DNA from: Adiantum capillus-veneris
Lineage: Eukaryota; Streptophyta; Polypodiopsida; Polypodiales; Pteridaceae
Assembly (NCBI GenBank): GCA_014529385.2
Contig: CM043971.1
Location: 97,122,485 to 97,184,484, forward strand
DNA length: 62,000 nt
Direction: 5' to 3'
Shown here: positions 53,560-62,000 of the stretch, piece after piece
Numbering within the stretch: the stretch's first letter is position 1
Layout of the letters: every line of letters starts with the position of its first letter
Position numbers and translations under genes: made by a program
The notes under the pieces: generated by a model
Seen by the model: the letters and a program-made list of their open reading frames with translations, nothing else
Database searches by the model: none
What the model was told of the DNA's origin: nothing

Positions 53560-55320
53560 GTATATGCTAGGGTATTTTAAATGTAGGACACTACAAATTT
53601 CCAATGGATAGTAGGTGTCTGTAGCATGTAAATATGTTTGGAATCCATAGCACAATAGAAGAAAAAGGATAGGGTTTCACATATATATAGGGAGCTATAG
53701 CTTTTTGGTAAAAGTAGGTTTATGGACCTTATATAGATGCCTCTAACTAGGGCATTTAATACAAATAGGATTGTGAAGCTTTTACTGAGAATAGGCAACT
53801 GGACCATGTGTGGATAGCATGTAGCACCTTTTGGCTAAGCCAATGCACCTACACTATTCCGTAATATGTAGTGAGACTTAGAGGATGATGCAGAGGGACT
53901 TTATGTTTGCCTAGCTTTGCATACACTTGTTTTAAAAAAGAAAAAAAACTAAACAAAACAAACAAAACCATAAAAATCCAAAAAAATAAAAAATCACAAA
54001 TCCAAAAAGAAATGTTTTTTTAATGCTTGATTTTTTGTTTTATAAAAAAAAACACTAAAAGCACAAAAACAAGCAAATCATCAAAACAAAAACAAAAACA
54101 ACAAAAACCCATAAAAATTTAGGAGTAGGATACTACATTCCGTTAGTGGGTGTGTAGTTCTAATCCTTTTGCAGTAAGCAAAGTTAGAGTGTGTGATCAA
54201 AAGAGAAGATTGGAGTAAATGTTGTAAAGTAAAGAGATGTAAAGCTGTATCTGGGGATGCATTTCAAAGTAAAGCAACACTTTCAAGAAAGACCTAACGG
54301 GTGTCTTATTTAGAAAGTGTTATTTCAAATTGTTAACATCTTTTCATTTCAATGCATGTAAGTCAGTGAAGAATTAATAAGGGTCATGCATAGTTTTATT
54401 AGAATGCTAGATTAAGAATCTATATGGTTTTATTAGTAGTCTTTATCTAGAATTATTAATGAAGAATTTTGACCAAACTGGTTAGTGGCTGACAGGGAGT
54501 AGTAAGGGCTATTAATTATTATAGTCACTGCAGCTAATCTAGTGTTGGATAGTACATTTATACCCTTAACGATAAAAACAAATCTTTGAAGTGTCGTAGA
54601 TCTTTCTGGTTGGGAGAGACTTTGAAACTCTAGATTATAGTTGGTATGCTAAATACTTCACTTGTGATGAGCTTGGGGAGGGAAACTTATATGTTATATG
54701 TTGTGTACCCATCGCCGTGTAAGCTTGGTAGGTGGGTGGAGTCAACTTTGTCTCTAGTGGTAGAGCCATGAGTCGTATCTAGATTTTATACGGGTTGGTA
54801 AGTGAATGTGAAAGGATATTCCTCCACGATGTAGCAGTGAGTGTGGAATATGTGAAAAATAAAAATATACAAAATAAGAAAAAATATAAATTTCAAGTCC
54901 AACGTGACTTGCAAAAAAAAAAAGAATGAATGCATGAAAATTTTAAAAACAATAAACAATTGAGTTTCTTTAAAAAAAGGGAATAAAAATTCAGGCTATG
55001 ACTTCCACGTAGTTGTCATAGTGATATAGTCTTTATAATATAGGGGTTAATAGGATTTACCTCTATGGAGCTCTGTCAACATGGAAGGAAGGGGTAAAAG
55101 CATAGAATGGTGTCTAAATACTTGGTGTCCATGGACACCAAGTATGATGCTATGGATGGCACCATAGCTGGGCTTTTAAGTCAATAATTTTTAAAAGAAT
55201 ATTGGTAAAAGAATATAGGTAAGATAACTGACTTCACGACTCCACTACTCGGATTGAAAGACATGGAGCGGTTAGCACGTGTGGACCTCTCTCTCTCTCT
55301 CTCCTACTCTCCTGTTTAGA
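53560..55320. other. Gene-free AT-rich stretch
   Basis: No coding evidence. Includes A-rich segments at 53930-54115 and 54850-54990 with many AAAAAC/AAAAT runs, and a 14-bp palindrome-like TTGGTGTCCATGGACACCAA at ~55123. Confidence 0.45.
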
Positions 55321-55395
55321 ATATGGATGATGGAGACTCTTTTCCTCTCGCTTTGGTTCCAGCTCATACCTCCTCACAAGCAGTAATGGAGCTTC

Positions 55396-56329
55396 TTGAA
55401 CTCACTGAATGCAGCACAAATGGATTTCAGTTCACTATTACAATCAAGAAGTTTTGTACGACTTCATTCATTTCAAACTACTGCAGATTGTTCCAGGATG
55501 GTGGACGAAGGATTTTATGATGAGGCACATGGAATAGATATAGTTCATACGCAGGTGCACTCTAAGATAAAGGCTTTTCTAAATGAGGATGAAATTATTG
55601 CAGTGAGGAAGTATGAAGCACAGGCTAAACGTGAGTACAGAAAGCGATGTCATGCAAGAAAGCAAGTACATCCAAGCGTCAACATTGGAGCGGAAGATTG
55701 TCATAGCGAAGATTGTCATAGGGAGGACGTCGATGTACACACAAAGGAAGACAAGAAGCAACATACTATTCAGAATATTGTTCAGCACATTGTGAGACAG
55801 TTGCATAGTTATGGGAAAGAATATCAAAATGCAATTCTTCAAGGTGTTTTCAATGATGATAGAATCTTGCCATTTTGTGAAGATTTGTATCTTCCTGCAA
55901 ATGGCCTTATTTCTGCACTCAAGGTCTCCTTACAGGAATTAAAGATTCCAAAATCAGCTAACGAGATGTTTTTAAAATGAAGCACATTCAGCATGATGGT
56001 GAATGGATTACTGCATGATAATGGGAGCCAAGGTAGAGGTGTTACTCTACATAAAGTGGCATTTAGCTATAAAATGTTCATCCAAGGAATTTATATTCAG
56101 CTTTGGGTAGACTTGACAGAGATCCTATGTCAAGTACGCTGAGGTTCGACTTATGCAAAAGGAAGTCTGGAAATGTTGGGTCCTTATCGGAGGAATTGAA
56201 ACAGACAATTATTACATTTTGGATAGAGCACAGTAGGGTGTCTCCAAACAAGAAAGATATTTGTCGGAAACGATTGGGCAGAAAACATTATCAAGAGCAT
56301 CCCATACACTTACTTGATGAATCTCAGGT
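55396..56329 (+). pseudogene. DFAEN/SHGKG-type transposase gene, exon 1
   Basis: The main open part encodes a basic N-terminus (AQAKREYRKRCHARKQ), LYLPANGLISALKVSLQELK and IPKSANEMFLK, then a stop. It resumes at 56103 with LSEELKQTIITFWIEHSRVS, PNKKDICRKRLGRK and HPIHLLDESQ, ending at CTCAG/GTAAAC. The order and spacing match the minus-strand copy at 29999-31110. Animal relatives of this transposase family have an equivalent PGKK-type block upstream of the catalytic region. The first in-frame ATG is uncertain because the open frame extends past likely starts (MVDEGFYDEA near 55498 is plausible). Confidence 0.7.
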
Positions 56330-57370
56330 AAACATGTCTCATTCTTACAATGAATAACTCTCAAGTGAAACATCTCACTCTTATGAATAGCTACCCATTG
56401 GGTGTTATGGAGTTGTGTACATGCTACTATATGTGATATGTAGCCAAGTAATGTGTCAAGATAGTCCATTGTCTCTACCTAGGCTATTATGTGTGCTATA
56501 TTGCACAAGTGTAGCCCAATGTCCCTGTCTATGCTATAAGTGTGCCATGTAAAAGGACTGTATTGTTGTACGATAGCAACATGTGTGCTATACAGTAAAG
56601 GTGTGTGTAAGAATAGCACAATGTTCTTGTCTATGATATGATGTGTGGTATGTGAAAGAGCTATATTACATATTGAGAGCACTATGTGTGCCATATATAG
56701 CGTTAGTGTGTGTAATAAGAGGCCAATGTCCCTATCTATGCTATTATGTCATAGTATTTCTTGCAGTATGAGTGCTATATAGCATAACTATGTGTAATAA
56801 TAGCCCGATGGTCCTGTCTATGCTATTATGTGTGCCATGTAACAGGACTCTATCAGAGTATGAAAACATCATTTCTGCTATATAGCAGACATGTGTGTAT
56901 AATAGCACAATATACCTATCTATGGTATTATGTGTTCTATCATATTATATAATATTATGAAAGCACTATGTGTACTACATAGCAGATGTTAGTGTAATAG
57001 TAGCACAGTATCCATGTCTATGCTATTATGTGTGCTATGGAGAGTGTGATATGTGTAATAATAGCACAATATCCCTGTCAATGCTCTTTTGTGTGTTATG
57101 TAGAAGAACTGTGTTATCATATGAGAGCACTATGTGTGCTATATAGCAGACATGTGTGATGTGTATGTAATAACAGCTAAAAATCCCTATCTATGCTATT
57201 ATGTGTTATATAGAAAAATTGAGCATGTAATGAAAGATGAGTTATCTATCTATGCTATTATCTGTGCTATGTAGCATAGCTATATGTATTTATACCAATG
57301 CATCTGTAGCTATGCTATTGTGTGTGATATATAGCAAAATGTAATTCTAATGCATTTTCTTTTCAAGCAG
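56330..57370 (+). repeat. Intron filled with degenerate CTATTATGTGTGCTA-type repeats
   Basis: The intron (GT at 56330, TTTTCAAGCAG acceptor near 57370) consists largely of diverged copies of a CTATTATGTGTGCTATGTAG unit alternating with CAATGTCCCTGTCTATG spacers. Confidence 0.82.
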
Positions 57371-59241
57371 ACAGAGTATTTCTTGAAGTTTAAAGATAGC
57401 CACCCACATGTGACAATTGGGCAAAGGTCCTTTGAGAAGCTGAAGCCTTGGTTCATGCGAAAGTTGAACGATCGAAATACTTGATGTTGTGTTTATCATA
57501 TCAAACTGATGTATCTCAAAGATGCATTTAATGTTATGCGTTCATCTGCTTTTGGTTTTCATGGGAGTTCATGTACATGTAAATGCAATGTTTGCAAATC
57601 AGATGGGGTGAATGCAGAATGTCTTGCTGTTGAGCACTCGTTTTCAGTGATCATGAAGTTGTGGGAATCATGCGTATGTACAAAGGCTGAGGGGGATATG
57701 TTCCATAAACACACCTGCTTGATGGGCCAATGAAAAAACTGTGGTGTGAAAAATCTCAGCCTTTGTCCACGAGAATGTGCAGAGATGACAAAGACAGTTC
57801 CACTGCAAGTCTTCGAGGACATTAAAGTTCAAACTAATCATGGTCTAAGTAAGAGAAAGATGTTGTCACTCAAATAGGTGGCTTTAAGTGAGCTGACAGG
57901 GAGGATAAAAGATGACATCAAAATCTTCATCGAGCACAATTTCACTTACAGATGGCAGGCAGATCAATACAAAGAATGTTTGAAGGTGTTTCCTTTCGAT
58001 ACCATTATATTTGTAGTAGACTTTGCTGAAAATTACTCGTTCAAAGAGCAAAATGAAGTACAATGCATGCATTGGCATGCAGATCAATGCACCATCCTTG
58101 TTCACATAACGTACATGCGTGACAACGAAGATGACAGTATTATCAAGCATATGCATTTCTACATCTCCGATGATAGGCAACATGATACGCTATTTGTCCA
58201 GCATTGTTTCCTTCTTTGTGATCAGTAGCTTAAAGAGCAGGGGCTGAATTTCAAGAAGCAATGGGTGTGGTCAGATGGTGCAGCCTCTCAATTCAAGGCT
58301 GCAAGGCCATTTTACTTTGTTGCTAGATATTACCAACTAACAGTACAGAGATGACATGGAATTTTTTTGGCTCTGGCCATGGCAAGGGGGAGCATGATGG
58401 CGTTGGCGCTGTGATAAAGAGAGCCCTTACACATGAACAACTCAAGAGTAATGGAGTTGTTCTTAGGCAAGCTACAGACGTGGTTGCATTTTTTACGAGA
58501 ACAATGTCCAATGTTGCATGTAGCTCTTATGCACAATCCACTAAAGCAGGTCCTACTATAAACAGGAAATTTTGGCTAGTAAAAGAGATAGAAGTGGACA
58601 GGTCTAATCTATGGGGTTGTGAGAGAGTTGCAAGATCTCGATCACTCCATTGCATTTCAGGATTTCGTCGTCATGATCCTACTCAATTAAGGACCATGCA
58701 GCTTTCTTGTTTTTGTGATGCTTGCATGAAGGGCCATTGGAGGACTTGTTCCAGCAAATCATATGCAGGCAAGTGGACACATAAGGCCTTGAAACCACTC
58801 TCTGAGGTACCAGAAGAGACTGAGGTACCAGAAGATGAATATGCAATGTTTGAGGGATCCCATGATTATATGCTGAGTGAGTATCTCATTGAAGGTGATA
58901 ACTTTGCAGTCAATGCAGACACTGGCAATACAGAAGGAGTAGAGTTCTTTCTTTTGAGATGTACAAAGAGAAAATGGATGACAGATTGCATCTTAAGAGA
59001 TAAGTGGGAAAAAAAATGTGATAAAAACACTTATGTTGTCACAGGGTGTTATTATCAACAGCAAGAGGGGGACCCAAATCACTACATTCTACTTGATGAT
59101 ATGGGAGTTACTAACCTGTACTCTCACCTTGTTCGGGCAATCAAGTTTGACATGCCTTTGGTAGATGCTACCTCAAAGACATATTATTTATCTCCGGAAC
59201 TACATGAAACCATTTACAATGCCATGCCCTATGAAGCAGCA
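57371..59241 (+). pseudogene. DFAEN/SHGKG-type DDE transposase, catalytic exon
   Basis: Reading order: TEYFLKFKDSHPHVTIGQRS, KPWFMRKLNDR, CCVYHIKLM, a Cys-rich CTCKCNVCK, then VVDFAENYSF, HWHADQCTILVHI, WSDGAASQFK and, after a frameshift near 58350, FFGSGHGKGEHDGVGAVIKR. A Cys/His region CFCDACMKGHWRTC and a conserved tail to 59241 follow. The DFAEN, SDG and SHGKG-DG blocks recur in a cut-and-paste transposase family I know mainly from animal genomes; the superfamily name is not certain to me. Candidate catalytic acids are the Asp of DFAEN, the Asp of SDG and an acid near GEHDG. Stops near 57483, 57733, 57876 and 58228 plus the frameshift make it a pseudogene. Confidence 0.72.
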
Positions 59242-59429
59242 TGACACCTATTTAACAGGCTTATATTATGTTCTATATAGCCTTCACCATTTATTACCTC
59301 CTTACACATGTCCATTGTGCTATGTATCACGTAGCACACAACCACACAACGCACATAGCATAGAATCACACACATTTCAGATAATGAGGTTACTATTGTG
59401 AACATGTTGCACCTTGAAAAAAGTTAACC

Positions 59430-60045
59430 AAGATATTTGTCGGCAATGATTGGGAAGAAAACATTATCAAGAGCATCCCATTCACTTTCTTGATGAATCT
59501 CAGGTAAATATGTCTCATTCTTACAATGAATAACTCTCAAGTTCAACATATCACTCTTATGAATAGCTACCCATTGGGTGTTATGGAGTTGTGTACATGC
59601 TACTATATGTGATATGTAGCCAAGTAATGTGTCAAGATAGTTCATTGTCTCTACCTAGGCTATTATGTGTGCTATATTGCACAAGTGTGTGTAATAATAG
59701 CCCAATTTCCCTGTCTATGCTATAAAAGGACTCTATAGTAGTAAGATAGCAACATGTGTGTTATACAGTAAAAGTGTGTGTATCACATAGCACAATGTTC
59801 ATGTCTATGATATGATGTGTGGTATGTGAAAGAGTCATATTACATATTGAGAGCACTATGTGTGCCATATAGCGTAAGTGTGTGTAATAAGAGGCCAATC
59901 TCCCTATCTATGCTATTATGTCATAGTATTTCTTGCAGTATGAGTGCTATATAGCATAACTATGTGTAATAATATCCCAATGGTCCTGTCTATGCTATTA
60001 TGTGTGCCATGTAGCAGGACTCTATCAGAGTATGACAACATCATA
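59430..60045 (+). repeat. Duplicate of the exon 1 end and intron start
   Basis: Direct copy (about 90% or better) of 56253-56875, starting at the KDICRK codons, passing the splice donor and covering the first ~545 bases of the repeat-filled intron. It lies just after the catalytic exon, so homologous sequence brackets that exon. Confidence 0.92.
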
Positions 60046-60192
60046 TCACCAAAATAAAATTACATCATTCAATCATTAAGTTTAGAGAACTTTGAACAGG
60101 TTAGTTTTTTGTATAGTAATCGCAAGTACATTCAGTGTGCAAAATGCTGTATACATGTTCCATAATCACAATCAACCTTCCCTACATACTTC

Positions 60193-62000
60193 TCATTGAC
60201 TTATATAGTGGCTGATGACACGAGCAGACACTATGTCCGAAGAATTTTCAAACTGGTTCATCTTTGCATAAGCATTAGGGCTGGGTGAGACTGTCCACTT
60301 GACTAACCAAGGGAACAATGTGCTAACCAGGTAAATTGGGGACTGACAAATCTCTGCTGGTTCAAATGAAGCAGGACAGACCCAAGTCCCGGGAGGGTTG
60401 GGCAGACACTTGTAGAGTGTGTCATCCACCACCAGTGTATTATTAGAGTTGAACTTAGGATAGTGCTTCCAAAAGTCTTTCAAACACTTGAAAAATATGG
60501 GCTTTGCGTTATCTCTACATGGAGGGATCCCAGGAACTTCATTTAGCTTGAAGCTCACCTCTCTACACCCCTCTTGACCGATAATATCGAGGAAAAATTG
60601 TCTGTTCAGCCTAGGAAATCATGCACTCAAAGAAAGTGCTATATTGTCTTGGGTCATGCAGCTCCATAGTGCAGCTTGTGCTCTTTGGAGCAGTGCATGC
60701 AAAAAGATTGATGCATTGGGCCTGACCACATATTCAAATTGCATATTTCCTGTAGCATTTGGCCCAATGACTACCTGATACCTTGATCTTGCCCAATCAG
60801 GAGTACTGCTTCTCGCTATTCCTTTGTAGAAGGAGACCTTATACCTCCTTATGAGAAGCCCATTCACATCCAGTATGATGCATAAATTATCCCTTCTCTT
60901 CTTGTCCTCACAAGACGCAGGAGGCAGTGCAACAATCTATATTGGCATTACCACAACACACTCTGGCCTCTCTTGCCTCTCATATTCATGTCCATTTTTG
61001 GCCTCTTTATCAGCATTATTTGTACCTGCCTCATTTGTATCTGTAGCAGCCGCTCGACCCATAGGGACCTCTAGACTTTTACCTTTGGTATTCCCAATAG
61101 TGGGATCTGTACAAGACTCAGTTGTATCATGTGTAACTGCCTCTTTCGTGTCCACAGCAGCCATGAAATGTTCTCCCATTGCCTCTCTCGATTGAGATGT
61201 TGTGTCAGTGGGCACCTCTGTGCCTTTCCCTGCCTCATTGTTTTTCTCTATACATGCCTCAGTTGTATTATGTGTATTTGCCTCTTTCATGTCCATAGCA
61301 GCCACGACAACTTCTCCCATTGCCTCTCCCGATTGAACTTCTCTGTCACCTGCCTTAGTTGTGTCGACAGAAGACGCGACATCACCGTTACCCACTGCTG
61401 AGCCTATTCCAGGTACTCTCTTAGTGAGGTCCTCCTCACCCAAGCCTGCCATATCTTCAACAGCGGCATCTGTACCCTTTGCCTCCTGTGCATCAACAAT
61501 GTCATCAACTGCATCACTTGGACATACCACCTCAGCTTGGGCTGTGACATCACTTGCACCCACTACCTCACGTGTTTCAGCTTCTCTCTCAATGAGGACC
61601 TCCTCACCCATGCCTTTGGTATCCTCAACAGTGGCATCTGTACCCATAGCCACAAATGCATCAATAAGGGCATCTATGGCAGCATGAACAATACTTTCTG
61701 TTCCACCATCATTAACATTGCCATCAGCAGCAGCATCGATCTGTGCTAGCATCAACTTCCATAGCATCCACAATGTCATTTGTGCAGGCATCAACTATCG
61801 TAGCATCAGCAATGACATCTATGCAGGCATCAACTGTGGTAGCATCATCAATGGCATCTGTGCCAGATTCAACAGTGGCATTTGTACCCATAGCCACAAC
61901 TGCATCAGGAAGGGCATCTATGACAGCATGAATAATAATTTCTCTTCCACCATCATTAACATTTCCATCAACATCAGAATCTGTGCGAGCATCAACTTCC
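60193..62000 (-). pseudogene. FCP1-like HAD phosphatase with long repetitive N-terminal region (runs off window)
   Basis: The C-terminal part on the minus strand has LCIILDVNGLLIRRY (motif I), FEYVVRPNASIFLHALLQRA, ALWSCMTQ (motif II), FKCLKDFWKHYP and NTLVVDDTLYKCLPNPPGTW (motif IV). As in the 8880-9526 copy the second motif I Asp is Asn. Upstream in the same frame, across one TAG near 60940, lies a ~285-residue Ala/Thr/Glu-rich segment of imperfect repeats (DTKEA, NNEAGKGTE, GTDATVEDT) with a ~244-bp tandem unit near 61630 and 61873. A TGA after LSLSA splits the phosphatase fold. These could be decay or unspliced introns. The N-terminus is outside the window. Confidence 0.7.

Overview
This window looks like nuclear DNA of a land plant with a large, repeat-rich genome. 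Support comes from plant-type LINE, Ty1/copia, Ty3/gypsy and CACTA elements, GT-AG introns, a captured plant HIPP (heavy-metal-associated) gene fragment and very abundant (GA)n/(CT)n microsatellites. The animal-like DFAEN/SHGKG transposase family and the divergent FCP1-like proteins made me think of a fern or other non-seed plant. That is an impression, not a demonstration. I saw no tRNA, rRNA or CRISPR array, and almost everything is mobile-element derived.

Layout. 1-3030 (-): a LINE whose ORF1 and visible ORF2 are both open. 3031-4114: a microsatellite cluster with short GC-rich inverted repeats. 4138-6185 (+): the most striking gene, a histone H3/CENH3-like fold fused to a Ulp1/C48 SUMO-protease-like domain and an acidic repeat tail. 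6246-8640: AT-rich and LTR-like. 8880-9526 (+): a HAD/FCP1-like phosphatase fragment. 9739-11159 (-): two unrecognised coding segments. 11539-28411 (+): gypsy-type sequence (RNase H, integrase, a retropepsin-like domain lying after the integrase, a WIPK-repeat tail), then a decayed ~1,000-codon coiled-coil reading frame and an LTR-like end. Into it is inserted a copia element (14552-23916), which itself carries a nearly complete second copia element (17913-23456, 5-bp target duplication GTTCG).

29340-31110 (-): the first-exon region of a DFAEN-type transposase gene with a 203-bp exon tandem duplication and a 22-bp minisatellite. 31390-43631 (-): a decayed gypsy element split by a non-autonomous LTR element (33862-43135, duplication TCTAG). 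That element's 3' LTR is split by a CACTA transposon (34201-37926, duplication GCT) carrying a truncated TNP2 gene and a captured HMA-domain fragment. The other LTR of the same element preserves the empty site, so the nesting order can be read directly. 44449-48219: three LTRs of one family in direct array, each with its own (CT)n tract. 48220-55320: mostly anonymous, with one decayed gag. 55396-59241 (+): a more complete but broken copy of the DFAEN/SHGKG transposase. 60193-62000 (-): a second FCP1-like gene with a long repetitive Ala/Thr/Glu-rich N-terminal part.

No operon-like cooperation is implied. The parts read as successive insertions. The two items that do not fit standard element anatomy are the CENH3-like/Ulp1 fusion and the gypsy element with protease and coiled-coil frames downstream of integrase.
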